The notes: generated by a model from the letters alone, not told the origin. A stretch of 64,000 nt of DNA from Motacilla alba alba (GCF_015832195.1 NC_052031.1:15439850-15503849); one strand, 5' to 3'; positions 27,441 to 38,924 are shown, numbered from the stretch's first letter. Numbers and translations are program-made.

Positions 27441-27449
27441 GCTTACCTG
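27441..27449 (-). other. CELSR1: Splice donor at the end of CELSR1 exon 1
   Basis: On the minus strand the sequence reads CAG then GTAAGC, a near-consensus U1 donor; the last exon base is 27447. The open frame continues 25 codons into the intron, but that tail (GKQAFECM and onward) does not look like cadherin. The exon ends after the first base of codon 1062. This fits the family, where the next residues recalled from human CELSR1 are DG, since the G would begin an Asp codon supplied mainly by exon 2. Confidence 0.93.
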
Positions 27450-30400
27450 AGACTGACACTTTCATAAGGGCTTCCAGGGGTCTGTTGTTGTCCAGATCAC
27501 GACTGAGTTTGAGTTCCCCAGTGACAGAGTCCAAAAGGAGCAAGTTTAACTCATTGCCTTGGACAAAAGTGTAGGCCAGGCTATCAGACACATCAGGATC
27601 ATGAGCTGGGATCTTGCCAATCACGCCAGAGGGAAAGCTGTTGGACTTGTTGGTCACGTAGTTATTGAAGAGGATCTGGAAGTCCTGCAGCACGGGTGGA
27701 TTATCGTTCTGGTCCAGGAGGCGGATGTGCACAGTTGCTCGGCTCACAAGAGGGGCTGAAGTGGCCTGCACCACAATAACATACTCTGTCCGGCTCTCAT
27801 AATCCAGGTCCATTAGGGCTGTGAGGTCTCCATTGAGCAAGTCTAGTTGGAAGACCTCAGGGATGTTCCCCTCTACAATCTGGTACATGATCTGGGCATT
27901 GGTCCCCTCGTCGGGATCAGCTGCACTGATCCGTGCCACAATAGAGCCCACAGGGCTGTTCTCCTCCACAAAGATATCAAATTCATCCTTCTCAAAGACA
28001 GGGGGGTTGTCATTAATGTCCAGCACAGTCACCTGGATGTCCACAGAGGCTTTCAGTGGCGGGCTGCCCCTGTCCACAGCAAAAGCCCGCAGGCTGTAGA
28101 CAGCCACGTTCTCGCGGTCCAGCTTGCGCAGTGTGCGTATCACTCCAGAAGTGGGTTCGATGTAGAAGTCTCCATCTCCATCGTCACCACCTTGGAATGT
28201 GTAGAGGAGACGGCCATTGAGGCCTGAGTCACGGTCAGTGGCAGACAGCTGCAGGACGCTGGTGGAGAGCGGCACATCCTCAAACACCGAGCCCTGGTAG
28301 TGGTCGCGCAGGAAGCGGGGTGCATTGTCATTGGCATCCAGGATGAGAATCTCAACGTACGTCGTGTCCGATTTCTGGGGGATGCCGTTGTCGTGGGCCG
28401 TAATGGCCAGTGTGTAGGAGGCCTGGTCCTCATAGTCCAGCTCCATCAGGGTGGTGATGGTGCCTGTATCAGGGTCAATGCGGAACTGGGGGATATTATC
28501 GTCCAAAATATAAGTGATTCTTGCGTTCTCCCCCGTGTCTTCATCAGTGGCACTGATGGTGACAATAGAGGTGCCAATGGGCTTGTCCTCACTGACACTC
28601 ACTGTGTAGTGGGAGCTCTGGAAGACTGGGCGGTGTGTGTTGGCATCTGTGACATTGATGAAGACCTGGACGGTGTCAAAGCGAGTGCCATCAGAGGCAG
28701 TGACTGTGAGCACATACTGCCTTTCTTGCTTGTAATCCAGGGGCAAGGCCAGTGTGATCAGCCCTCCTCCACTCTGACTGGTGATGGCAAAACGGTTCCT
28801 GGTGTTGCCACTGGTAATCTGGTAAGTCACAACACTGTTAACGTCCCTGTCCACTGCTGTCACGGTCAGGACACTGCTGCCCACAGCTGCATCCTCGTTC
28901 AGTCTGAGGTGATACACCTTCTCTGTGAAGGTGGGATTGTTGTCATTCACGTCCAGGACAGTGATGGACACACTGGCTGAGGAGGTCATGACTGGCACAC
29001 CGTGGTCCCTGGCCTCCACCCCAAAGTGATAGTTTTCCACAGTCTCTCGGTCCAGCTCTGCAGCCACAGTGATCCACCCAGTGCTGTTGTTGATTTGAAA
29101 AGGGAACCCAGAGTCACCTGCTACAGGGGCACCTCCAGTGGATGGTGCCATCTCTATGAGTTTGTACTCCAGGCGGGCATTCTCTCCGGAGTCAGCATCC
29201 ACAGCCTGGATGTGCAGCACCGAGTAGCCCAGAGGAACATTCTCCAGCACTGTGGCCTGGAAGGGAGTGCTCACAAAGATGGGGGCATTGTCATTCACGT
29301 CTACAACCTGCACTGACACCATACCACTGGAGTTGATCAAAGGAGGTCTGCCCCCATCCTGGGCTTTGATCCGGAGCGTGTACTCCCGAATAGTCTCGTA
29401 ATCCAGAGGGTTGATGAGGTCGATGGCGCCAGAGAAAGAGTGAATGTAGAACTGGCCTTTCAGGTTACCACTCACAATGCTGTAGTGCACCTGGGCATTG
29501 CTGCCCCGGTCCCGGTCTGTGGCCTGTACCTGCAGTATCTGGCTGTTCACTGGGGCATCCTCTGGCACCTGGACCAGGTAGCGCTTCTCGCTGAACTGAG
29601 GGTAGTTGTCATTCTCATCCTCTACAGTGATGTGCACCATAGCTGTGGCACTGCGCGGTCCTGGGTCCTTGCCCTGGTCATTGGCTTCCACCACCAGGTG
29701 GTACTCAGAGACCTCCTCACGGTCCACCGAGGCGCGGGTCCTCACAACCCCGGAACGCGGGTCAATCTCAAAGACTCCGTCACCAGCTCCGGGCTCCAGC
29801 AGGCGGTAGAGCATGTTGGCATTGGCTGGGGCATCACCATCGGTGGCACGGATAGTCAGCACCTCATAACCCACCTCCAGGTTCTCCCGGATGCTCTCCC
29901 GGTACTCGGGCTGCTCAAACACTGGCTCGTGGTCGTTGGTGTCACTCACAGTCACTGTCAGATAGGTGGTGGCCGAACGGCGGCGTGGGGAACCGTGGTC
30001 GGAGGCGGTAACCTTCAGCACGTGGGTGTCCTTCGTCTCCCGGTCAAGGCTGCGGGCAGTGACCACACTGCCCGTCTCGGCGTCGATGGTGAAGTAGTCG
30101 TTGGAGCGCTCGTCAAAGAGCGCCTCCATGGAGTACGCCAGCCGGCCGGCTTCCCCCTCGTCAGGGTCCTGGGCCCGCAGCACGATGACCGCCGTGCCGG
30201 CCGGCTCGTTCTCGGGGATGGAGACCTGGTAGCTGGGCAGCTGGAACTGCGGGGGGCTGTTGAGGCTCCGCGCCCGCCGCGCTCCGCGCCGCCCGCCGCC
30301 CTCCCTGCCCGGCGGCGGGGCGCAGCCGGCGGCGGCTCCGCGGGGCTCGGCGGCCGCCCGGTGCCGGGCGCGCCGCGGGCAGGGGCCGCCGCCACGGGGC

Positions 30401-30630
30401 CCGCGGGGCTCGGCGGGCGGAGCGCGGCGCGGCGCGGTGCCCGCAGCCCTCAGGCGCCCGGCGGGCGGCAGCGCCGGCGGCTCGGCGGCGGCGGCGGCGG
30501 GGCGCCCCGCGGGCAGGTGGAGGAGCGGGGCGGCGCGGGGCGGCCGCGGGTCCCTGCCGCCCGCCGACGCCAGGGCGCAGAGCAGCGCGGCCCAGGACAC
30601 GCAGGCGGCGGCGGACAGCAGCCGCGGCAT
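27447..30630 (-). CDS. CELSR1: CELSR1 first coding exon: cadherin EGF LAG seven-pass receptor 1, N-terminal ectodomain (partial gene)
   Basis: Flamingo/CELSR proteins are seven-pass adhesion receptors that make homophilic contacts at cell junctions and organise planar cell polarity with Frizzled and Vangl. This exon gives 1061 residues plus one base. Residues 1-23 look like a signal peptide ending ASA. Residues 24-121 are Pro/Arg/Ala-rich and end in RRAR. Cadherin repeats follow at about 133-238, 240-346, 347-452, 454-568, 570-670, 671-773, 775-879 and 880-981, with the start of a ninth. Most end in DxNDNxPxF linkers (for example DVNDNAPIF at 444-452). The fifth linker is the deviant DANTHRPVF (662-670). 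N-glycosylation sequons occur at N433, N514, N515, N659 and N994. The start is supported by an in-frame TGA four codons upstream (30642-30640) and G at -3. CELSR1 is preferred over CELSR2/3 from remembered paralogue sequence in repeats 6-8, such as HYQGSVFEDVP and GGDDGDGDFYIEP. EGF, laminin G, GAIN and membrane parts lie on exons outside the window. Confidence 0.95.
30483..30500. repeat. CGG trinucleotide run coding for polyalanine in CELSR1
   Basis: Six CGG units on the plus strand. On the minus strand this is a GCC run, encoding part of the Ala tract at residues 45-49 in the low-complexity N-terminal region. It is short but of the class that can vary in length. Confidence 0.8.
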
Positions 30631-31400
30631 CTCCGGAGCTCAGCGGGCAGCGGGGCCGGGCAGCGGGCTGCTGCACAATCCATCCACCCGCCGGGCTGCC
30701 CGCCCGCCTGCATCCATCAGCCGCCGGCCCGCCCCCCCCACCGCCCTCGCCTCCCGGGCACCGCCGGCCTCAAGCCCCGCGCCCCGTCCCGGTCCGCGGG
30801 CAGCAGGCTGGAGAGCTCCAACTTTTCCACCTTAAACTTTGAAGTGAGTTCAAAATGGCTCCTCTCCTCCTCCTCCTCCCGCCGCCGCTCCCCAGAGGGC
30901 GATTAGCATAAACCTGCTGCTTCTCTCCTTCGCCAAAAAGAAGAAAAGAAAATCAAACACCGAGGTCCCCCCCGCGGCGGGGCCGGCCCACGGGCGGCGC
31001 GGTCCCGCGTGGCTGCGCGACACGGCAGAGCCGCCGCGCCTCGTCCGTCTGTCCCGTCCCGTCCAGTCCCGTCCCGCTCCAGCCTCCCGGCTCGGCTCCG
31101 CTCGGCTCGGCTCCGCTGAGCAGCGCAGGCTGCGCGGAGCGCGGCGGGCGCTGCCCGGGGCGGGGTTTCCTGCCGGCCCCGCCCGGCCCCTCCCGGGCGG
31201 CGGCGGCGGGGGCCGGGCCGACTGCAGCCCCGCGGGGCTCCCGCTCCGCCGCCCGGCGCCCCTCGGCGGCCGGGGGAGCTGCCCGCCCCGCGGGGCCGAG
31301 CGGGCTCGGGGCCGCTCCCGCTGCGGCTGCCCCGCGTGGACGGAGCTCCGCGGGCGGCGACTCTCGGCCGCTTCCCCACGCAGCAGCCACCTGTCGTCTC
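30631..31400 (-). promoter_or_regulatory. CELSR1: CELSR1 5'UTR and CpG-island promoter
   Basis: This stretch is extremely GC- and CpG-rich; the island extends left into the first 600 bases of coding sequence and stops near 31.4 kb. GC boxes are visible, for example GGGGCGGGG at 31157-31165 and CCCCGCCC at 31177-31184. A YY1-type element (CAAAATGGC on plus, GCCATTTTG in the gene's sense) lies at 30851-30859, 220 bases upstream of the start codon. No TATA box is evident. YY1 sites commonly sit just inside TATA-less transcription starts, so initiation near 30.86-30.95 kb is a reasonable guess but is not demonstrated. Confidence 0.8.
31051..31117. repeat. Short GC-rich minisatellite in the CpG island
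   Basis: GTCCC-type pentamers repeat across 31051-31075. They are followed at about 31091-31117 by two copies of a CTCGGCTCCG-like unit. The array lies upstream of the probable CELSR1 start site. Such arrays in promoters are length-variable and can carry Sp/KLF sites. Function is unknown. Confidence 0.6.
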
Positions 31401-31789
31401 AGAAGATCGTCCGGGACGAAGTTAAACAGAAATTCATTTAAATTCGTTTTATTAAATTCTCTCTATGGAGGGAGCAAAAATAAAGTGAAACTACTTTCCA
31501 TGGCAAAATGAGCGTCATGTGGGGGCCCAAGGGGGGCTGCCAGTGTCCCGGCGCAGGATCTGCTGCCGTGCTCACGCCTTGCTCTGAAACACGCAGAGCA
31601 GCCGGCGGGATTGGGAGCCTTGAGTTAAAGACTTCTTTGGGGCAATCGCAAATAATGATAAACAGGACGCAAACTTCTGTGGGAAGAAACAAAGCTCAAC
31701 TGCCCGTGAAAATGTTGCACTGGGGATAACAATGTCAATTCCACGAATTTATGCTAATTACCATGCGTTGCGCTACTTTTCCCGTAGCG

Positions 31790-31970
31790 ATGTGGCCGCC
31801 TGAGCGATGCTCCCGAGCGGCGGCCGCATCCCCGCGGTTGCAGTGGCCCCTGGTGGGTGCGGCGGGAAGGGATGCGGGAGAGCCGCCCGCCGTGCTCGCC
31901 CTGCCGGCCGCCGGCCGCGGGGACCGGGGCTCGTCCGCAGAGATCCCGCGGGCAGGAGCTTCACGCAGGA
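31790..31970. promoter_or_regulatory. Second GC-rich patch upstream of CELSR1 with CTCF-like motif
   Basis: After an AT-richer gap (31.40-31.78 kb), GC and CpG content rises again for about 180 bases. On the minus strand 31856-31842 reads CCACCAGGGGCCACT, one mismatch from a CTCF core consensus (CCASYAGRKGGCRSY). The patch could be a distal promoter element, an insulator or an upstream non-coding promoter. No coding potential is convincing. Confidence 0.4.
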
Positions 31971-32165
31971 AGAAGATATGGGGTGGTGAACAACGGCCAG
32001 CCCGAGGGTGCCGACTGGGATTTTGCAAAACTTTATTACTTGTAGGAGCTGGGAGGCAACTTTCAGAGCGATCTGTCACGGTCGGCTCAAGCTCTTCAGC
32101 ACTTATATGAAAACTATGAATAAAACAGATTCTTTCAGTGGCTTTCATTCCCTGAAATCCATTAT

Positions 32166-32337
32166 AGGAAGGGAAGGAAGGGAAGGGAAGGGAAGGGAAG
32201 GGAAGGGAAGGGAAGGGAAGGAAGGAAGGAAGGAAGGAAGGAAGGAAGGAAGGAAGGAAGGAAGGAAGGAAGGAAGGAAGGAAGGAAGGAAGGGAGGGAA
32301 GGAAGGGAAGGAAGGGAAGGAAGGAGAAAAGAAAGAA
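32166..32337 (+). repeat. 172-bp pure purine tract: GGGAA then GGAA microsatellite
   Basis: Every base from 32166 to 32337 is A or G on the plus strand. Regular GGGAA pentamers fill about 32180-32218, followed by about seventeen GGAA tetramers to about 32290, then mixed GGGA/GGAA units. Long mirror-like polypurine tracts can form intramolecular triplexes, and GGAA arrays are multimerised ETS-core sites. The tract lies 1.5 kb upstream of the CELSR1 start codon. Long minus-strand frames here (Phe/Leu/Pro/Ser repeats) are artefacts of the repeat. Confidence 0.97.
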
Positions 32338-33747
32338 CCACTTGGACAATTGCCAGTATGTCTGTCAGGAGGAAAAAAGCTTTTTAAATTGTTTATTTGG
32401 AAGATGTTTTGCTGATTCAGTTTTACTCAATTTGAGATTTTTCTAAAATGGAATTTAGAAGCTTACTTGGCTTTGCATATCCTCTGATTAAAATTATTGC
32501 TCATGAAAAGACAGTTAAAAAATTTAACTTAACCTTCCATTTGTTTATTGAGTTTGAGCGGACGCAGTGACCTGCTCCAGAAACAAGCAATTCACTTGGT
32601 AGCTGGGTTAATCAATATTAACTTGGGATTTGCATAAAGAAACTTGAGTTTAAGTCCATACTTTTCTTACTTCCTTCTACATTTTATTGCTGCAATGCTC
32701 AATGCCAATTTTCAAATGTCACAATTTGAAAAATAACCTCTTATTATAGGATAATATCTTTGCTTGGCTCTTCAAAAATGAGATCCAAGTTAGTATTTCA
32801 AGACAAAATAGATTTGTAAGAAAAGACAGTTTAAACTTTATTCTTTTCTTTTTATTGCAATAAGAGGTAACTGTGAGTTGGGAAGATACTGTAATATCTT
32901 CTGTATAAACCAATTTTGTGTATGATTACACAAAATCCTCTATCTTTTCCCTATTTGTATGACCTGCCTTCTATTCCAGTCAATTTCATCTTGTTGATAT
33001 GATGTTTCACTGTTTTGTGATTAAATGCATTATCCTTATTGTTCCTTACATGCATTTCACCATTTGTCATATTATTTTGACAAATAAAATAGATTTCAAA
33101 TCCAAAATGGTGGATAAAATTGTTACAACTGACTTACTGCTCTAGCAAAACGAATGGTTTATTTAAGACTCTGGCAACTCGAGTGACTTTTCAGTGGTGA
33201 AATGACTCGTGCCTGCTCCCAGAGTGCTCTGTATGGAAACAGGGGTCGCTGTTAGACCAGAGGTGGATCTGTCTCTGCTGTGGCTTCTGAAGGTCCGGAA
33301 GAGCCAGAGAAGGCAACAGTGAAACAACGTTTGGTAAAGGCAGCTCAAGGTGGGGAACAAAACAGAATTACACAACTCTCTTGTTTTAGCTGGCAGGTTT
33401 TTAGTGAAGGCTGATCCTCCAAAGAAAACCAGATACTTTCTTTGTGTCTGATTTTGTAGATTTTCTCATATGAGCTGTCCTTTTCCTATAGAAGAAATCA
33501 CACTGACATCACCATGATGAGCAACGTTCATAAAAAATGAAAGTGGGTGAGGTTTTCCTTGACCCTTTGTTTCCTTAGTACCAATTGATGACATATTCAT
33601 TTCACAGCTAAAAAAAAAGCTCTGTTTCAACTTGTCTAGGAGTAAAATATTTCAAGTTTCTTTCCAAAGTGAATAAAAAAAAATCTGAGAAATATATCTT
33701 TAAAAAAAAGGACAGAATTGTTACCCAGCCTAATTCAGTGCTTAGTT

Positions 33748-33767
33748 AAAAAAAAAAAAAAAAAAAA
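33748..33767 (+). repeat. A20 homopolymer
   Basis: Twenty consecutive A bases after an AT-rich stretch with several shorter A runs. No polyadenylation signal or retrocopy body is recognisable upstream, so I treat it as a simple homopolymer. Confidence 0.95.
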
Positions 33768-34064
33768 GTGGTTCAATTGTAAGGGATTTTCCTAAAACAC
33801 CAAGTTTACATGACCAGGGGAGAGATCAAGAATCATTCCTTAACTGGGACTGTAGCCCAGAGGTAGGCTCGTGCAGAGTGGGGTTGCCTGCATCTAGATC
33901 CAATAGTATTTTTAAGGTTGGGAATAAAGTGATTCAGTGTAAATCCATCCCTGTGGAAGAGGTGGTTCTATAGAAGGAGATGGAGCTTTTCTTATCTTAG
34001 CCCACCAGTGCTTTGAGGAAAGACTTAAAAATTCACATTCAGTAATGCTGTGTTAAAATAGTTC

Positions 34065-34066
<2 letters not shown>

Positions 34067-34101
<35 letters not shown>
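34067..34101 (+). repeat. T35 homopolymer
   Basis: Thirty-five consecutive T bases. It could be the antisense poly(A) tail of a retroposed sequence lying to the right, but no AATAAA (TTTATT on plus) abuts it and I recognise no parent gene or flanking target-site duplication. Its length in an assembly may be inexact. Confidence 0.95.
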
Positions 34102-34106
<5 letters not shown>

Positions 34107-37100
34107 ACAAGAGTGGTGAAAAGATTTTTTGGCATCGGATTTGTGAAGCATACTGCAAAAAAGTGATATGCAGTGTGTACCCAACCCCTCCAAACCAGGG
34201 GTTTTGTCTTCTAAACTCTTGCTTGGGGGAAGAAGAAAATTTATCCTCAAATTTAGGTATCCATGCAACACAACCTATATCTTGTATGAGATCTCCATAT
34301 ACATAGTGTTAACATAAATTGATATATGTATCACATCTTCGTAACTGCATTTATCCACTTCACAAATGCACCAATGATCTATTCCTGTTAAAGTAACACT
34401 TTAAGAAAATAATCTAAGAAACCACAACAGGTAGTAATAGAACAGCCTTTAACCACAATTTATTCCACAACCTTACAATTTTCCAGCAACTTGAAAGAAA
34501 CGGAATGTTTTGTGCTACACATTATGAGTGAATAATGATGGATTTTGGAGTGGAAGGTTATTTATTACCCGTTATTTCAAATAAACTAACAACACATTAG
34601 ACATGAAAAAAGCCAAACCAAACCAAACCCAAATAACAAATAACTCACTGGTTTTTAGACTACCAGGTCTGGTTGCTGTTACATCCTACCCTCATGGTTG
34701 GGTGTCTTCATTGTCTGGGACTGCACATCAGCAGAGAGCAATCTTCTGTGATCCCAGACAAAGTCTAATAAAAAATGAAAGGGGAGAGAAGAGGAATTCC
34801 CCAGTTTTGAAGGTTCCCCCTGCCTGTGGCAGGAGGCAGGTGGGAGCCCTGGTCTGTCACTGGCTGAGGCACCCCTGGCTCTCTGGGACCACAGAGGGGA
34901 TCTCTGTCTGCTCAAAGCTCCTCCAGGAGACCTCACCCTGCCACAGTGTGCAAACCAGTGTGAAGGACAGGAGCTGACAGGATCATTGTAGTGAATTCAA
35001 GTTGGATAAACCAGGATTTTAGACTATTTCTCCAATCACCACAGAAAGAAAGCATGAGACATTTCTCTGGGAGCAGGCATTTGGACTTCCAGTCCCCATG
35101 CGAATCTGTTCCATGTCCAGCCCAAGAATGGTCAAATGAGCAAAAGCAATTTATGTTTCCACATTGAATCTGAGTTCATTTTAGGAATAGAAGAACTAGT
35201 TCAAGATCCATATGGTGAAATTTGATCCTTCCCCTGTTGCAGGAACCACACAGGTTTGGAAGTGTTCCAGAAAATACTTTTATTGCTAACATTCATTATT
35301 CTTAAAGCCAAGAATGGATTTCAAAATTCTGGGATCATTATTGCAGGAATTATGTTCAAGGCTTCTTGGCTGTATGTAGCTTTTCTTTTCAGAAAGGGCA
35401 GAGACAAATTTGAGCTCTCTTGGCGTTTGTTGTAGCGAATCATACTGTTGCCTCTTTTAAAATCCTGACTGGATACAGCAGCGATTCGGTGTTGGAACTT
35501 GTTTATTTCTTTAGACTTCATACCATCCATTTATAATTTACCCTAAGGAGCTCAGCCCCACCCTACTCAAACACTGCCTGTGAGTTTCCTCACTCTAAAT
35601 TGGTTTGGGTATTTTCTCCCTCCTCGCTTTAGCTAAAGGCTCCACTAGTTACAACATGCAAAACGACAAATAAACCAATAGAAAAGCAAATTTCGTGTTC
35701 AAAAATTGCACAGTGGCCAAGAACAAATAAAAGCTGAATAAGGCTTGATTGTTACTTATCAAGGAAGTGATATGGAGATTGATGCATCAGAAATGTAGTT
35801 CTTCATAATAACAAGCTCTGTAACACAAACTGTAACAAACTAGTAAATAAAATGTGAGACTAATCATCCAGTTCAAGTAAACAGAGGGGAAAGCCCAAGT
35901 CTGCACATTGATGTGTTTTTCTGTACTTTGCATATCTCACCTATACATTAACTGAAGTACTGAGTGAAAAACAAACCCTTGGAAATTACCTTTTATTGTT
36001 GGTTTTGCAGGATTTGCCCTTTCTTTCTCACAGGATCTCACCTTATGATGTACAAACAGATTTAAAAGTCAGCTCTCGTGGCTTTGCCCAAGAGTTTGCT
36101 AAAAGTTTGCTGTCAGCTCACCAAAATAAAGGTGCAGTAGGACAGATTTCCTCACTTTGCCAGCTCCTGTTGCTTGATCAGGGGATTAGGGGACTAATTA
36201 ATAAGAACAGAGTACAAAAGGGAAACACTATCTTGGTAGGCATTCTAGCTTGACTGAGTGATGGGTTTGGGACTAAAGTCTAACAACACGTTACCTTGAT
36301 GTGGTCACCAGGGAGCAATTACTGGTGGTGCTACAAGAGCTGTGAACAGCAGGGAGATGACACAGAAGATGAGCAGATTAAGTACTGGAGTTCAAGTAGT
36401 GACAGAGAGGCTTCTGGCAGTGGAGAAGTCTGCAGAGGCGCACTGCTTATGGGCTAGGCACACTCTGCTTTTACATGGGAACATGGGGATACTGCTCCTG
36501 TACCCCCACCAGTAGCTGCTCCTCAGTATCTACATGTGGATGTTTGCAATATGATGTTAGAATCCAGACTGGTCCAATTTCTCCCCTCGTATTTCTTTCA
36601 GCTCTCTATAATATTTAGATGCCCATTTCATATTTAAATACTCTTTTCTAGGGATTTTAATGCTTCCAAAATATTTTTTCTGGAGTGAACTAACATTTTC
36701 TGAACTTTTTGTGGTTTACATAGAGACAGGATTAGTCTTTTTCCTCCAATCTCTGTTTTGTTGTCTTTATCAGCAGCAAGCATCACCTGCCATTATATTG
36801 CCCAGTTGCTCAGCACCAAGAGATTCTTCTCCAGAAGCTGGTTAGATCTGATGGCATTACATTAAACAGTACTGGTTATTTTGGTAGCATCTACACACCC
36901 AGCCACCTTCCTGCTTGGCTCCTTCCTGGCAGCAGGACCCTGTAGCCTGTTTTTCATGAGCTTGCCATGGGCTCGTTGGACACAGCAACATTTGCAGAAG
37001 AAAAGCATGGAGGAAATTTCTTTCAACAACTAATGAAAGATTATTCAAAGAGCTTCTGGTGGATGGCATGAAGGTGGAGTGAAAACAAGGACACTGTGAC

Positions 37101-37449
37101 TTTGGTCTAACCTGTTAATTTTCTGGAAGTTCAATTACATTCAAAGACAAGGGATTTCAGCCTCTTATGGGAGGAAACACACAGCCCTAATGAAACACTT
37201 GCAGGCAGGAAATTAGTTGCCCTGTTGGAAAAATAAAAATTTTAACTGAAATGCCTAATGTGGGACTATGAAGTCAGCATAACAGGTTGCTCAGATAATT
37301 ATGGGGGTTACAGCTTTGTGGCTGTTTCAGCAAGAGAAGGTGAAGTCAGCATTTAGCACCTCTCCTAATCACCGTAGGATTTACATGTGAGATACTATGA
37401 CTATTGTTATGTCCCCCCCTTTCTTAGTTTTATTTCATACCTAGAATGG

Positions 37450-37620
37450 AAAGACAGAGTCTTGGTTTCTAGTCCTGGCCTGGAAGCACACTCTGCACCA
37501 TAACCTCTTTTCATCTTTTCCCAGGAGACCCAGGAATAGTAATTATTTCTCATAGATGCATTTTGTAACATATTTCTGAGCATTCATTGGCATCCCTGAG
37601 GCTTGGCAACTCTGAATGTG
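37450..37620 (+). mobile_element. Possible MIR-like SINE fragment
   Basis: The order of phrases (gacagagtc, cctggcctgg, accataacctcttttcatc, aatagtaattatttctcat, tgtaacatatttctgag) follows the body of core-SINE/MIR elements, from the acceptor region to the body near the 3' end. Divergence is high and no tRNA promoter boxes remain. It could be a chance match. Confidence 0.3.
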
Positions 37621-38924
37621 GAAAAATAAGAAGTGTTTGAAAAACCACCTTAAAAAGCCTCACTAATACTGTGCTGAGCCTCAGTTCAGGCTCTCTCTGG
37701 CTCTGGGATGAGACACCACAGAGACACCATATCCATGCAGGGATCCAGAGGGGTCAGGCCTGGGTTGTGTGCATTGCATTGCTGCAGAGCTTCCAGGCTG
37801 AGCTTTGCCTGTGCCAGCTCACGTCCTTGGTCAGCCCATGCCAGGCTGGGCTTTGCACAGCCCTTGGGACTATGCCTTGTGAGAAATTTGGACGGAGCTA
37901 CCCTGTGTGTGTTGGGAAAGGTAGAAGGGCTGTTCTCTGGGAGCAAGCCATGCCACACCAGTTGGCCTCTGTGATGAAAAATGGCCCCTGCCCTGATTTA
38001 TTTCCCAGTTTAAACAAGCTGAAAGACAGATTTCACTCCAAATGTATGAAACACATTGCATTTTCAAATTTTAGTATCTTAGCTGTTCTATTTTCTGCTG
38101 CTCTGCTTGCTACTGGGCACCATGGTTCATTGTCCTGCCTCTCCAGCAGCTTTCACCAGGCTCACCACCTATTAACAGACTGTCTCTGGTTGCTGGATTT
38201 CTTTGGAGATCACTCAGTGTTGTTTCATAAAGGAGAGGAAGAGCATTTGCACTCTCAATGAATTTAGTTGTCATCACTTGTCAGCTTTGTGCTCTGAGGT
38301 CTCTCTTAGGTAGCGTAATTATCATTGTATTTATATATAGGTAATTACGATCTGGGAAGCAGTCCAAATTCTGCTTTTTAAGTAAAATTGGTGAAGCTTA
38401 TTTGCAGTGACTGGAACCCCTCAGCACACAGCAGCCTCACTGGCAGCACCACAGTGGCTGTGGGAGGATGTGCCACGTGGTTGGATACAAAAGACCCTCT
38501 TTCCTGCTTAGGTACAGCCAGGAGTCATTTCCTGTTCTAGCTGGCATGCCCCAAAACAGTATACAACAATAACTTCAGATATTCTAGCCTGAACACTCTA
38601 GTCAGGAAAAAGGACAAAAATTATCCCTGGTCACACAGGCTGGAGGAATGGGAAGCTCCTTGGGCTGTCAGGCATGTGCTCCCACTCCACCTCTGCTGCC
38701 AGGCTGATTTTCCCTGTACCCACAGACATGGCTCTCACAGCCCTCAAAGAAGCAAAAGTCACACAAGATGATTTCCAGAGAGCAGCTTTGGGGTCAAATC
38801 CTTTTGGGGTCAAGCCAGCAATGGTTTCACAGGGCTCTGCAGAGCCAAAAAGCCCCACTCCAGCCTGCCTGCTTCTCCTGAGCAGTTCAGTAGTTTCAGG
38901 GTACAGGGGTAGTACTGGGCTGAC

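Larger units (their letters stand above)
1..27446 (-). other. CELSR1: CELSR1 intron 1 (donor-proximal 27.4 kb)
   Basis: No exon is recognisable here on either strand. The expected continuation of the ninth cadherin repeat is absent from all open frames, so intron 1 must be longer than 27.4 kb. The DNA is moderately AT-rich with scattered GC-rich stretches, for example 16.7-17.4 kb and 23.0-23.5 kb, which are CpG-poor. Short frames of 60-170 codons overlap each other in different frames and show no domain. Apart from the CpG patch near 1.4-1.9 kb and several small duplications listed separately, I see only short homopolymers (for example a T run near 26402-26413). The intron assignment is inferred from the donor and the missing exon 2. 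Confidence 0.8.
32338..38900. other. Intergenic DNA upstream of CELSR1
   Basis: AT-rich, with no supportable gene. It contains the A20 and T35 runs and a possible MIR-like fragment near 37.45-37.62 kb. The longest frame (37671-38261, plus, 196 codons) shows no domain, no splice context and no repeated family signature, and is treated as chance. Confidence 0.7.

Noticed and set aside
29440..30906. Long plus-strand open frame (488 codons) antisense to CELSR1 exon 1
   Set aside because: It is the mirror of the highly conserved cadherin reading frame and the GC-rich 5' region. Its translation has no domain, and codon bias on the minus strand explains the lack of stops.
31735..32349. Minus-strand 204-codon frame with Phe/Leu/Pro/Ser repeats
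   Set aside because: It is generated by the purine microsatellite read in reverse; the rest matches no family.
37671..38261. Plus-strand 196-codon frame in intergenic DNA
   Set aside because: It is the longest unexplained frame, but by a rough chance estimate one frame of this size is not surprising in 64 kb. It has no domain and sits in ordinary sequence. Cross-species frame conservation would reopen it.
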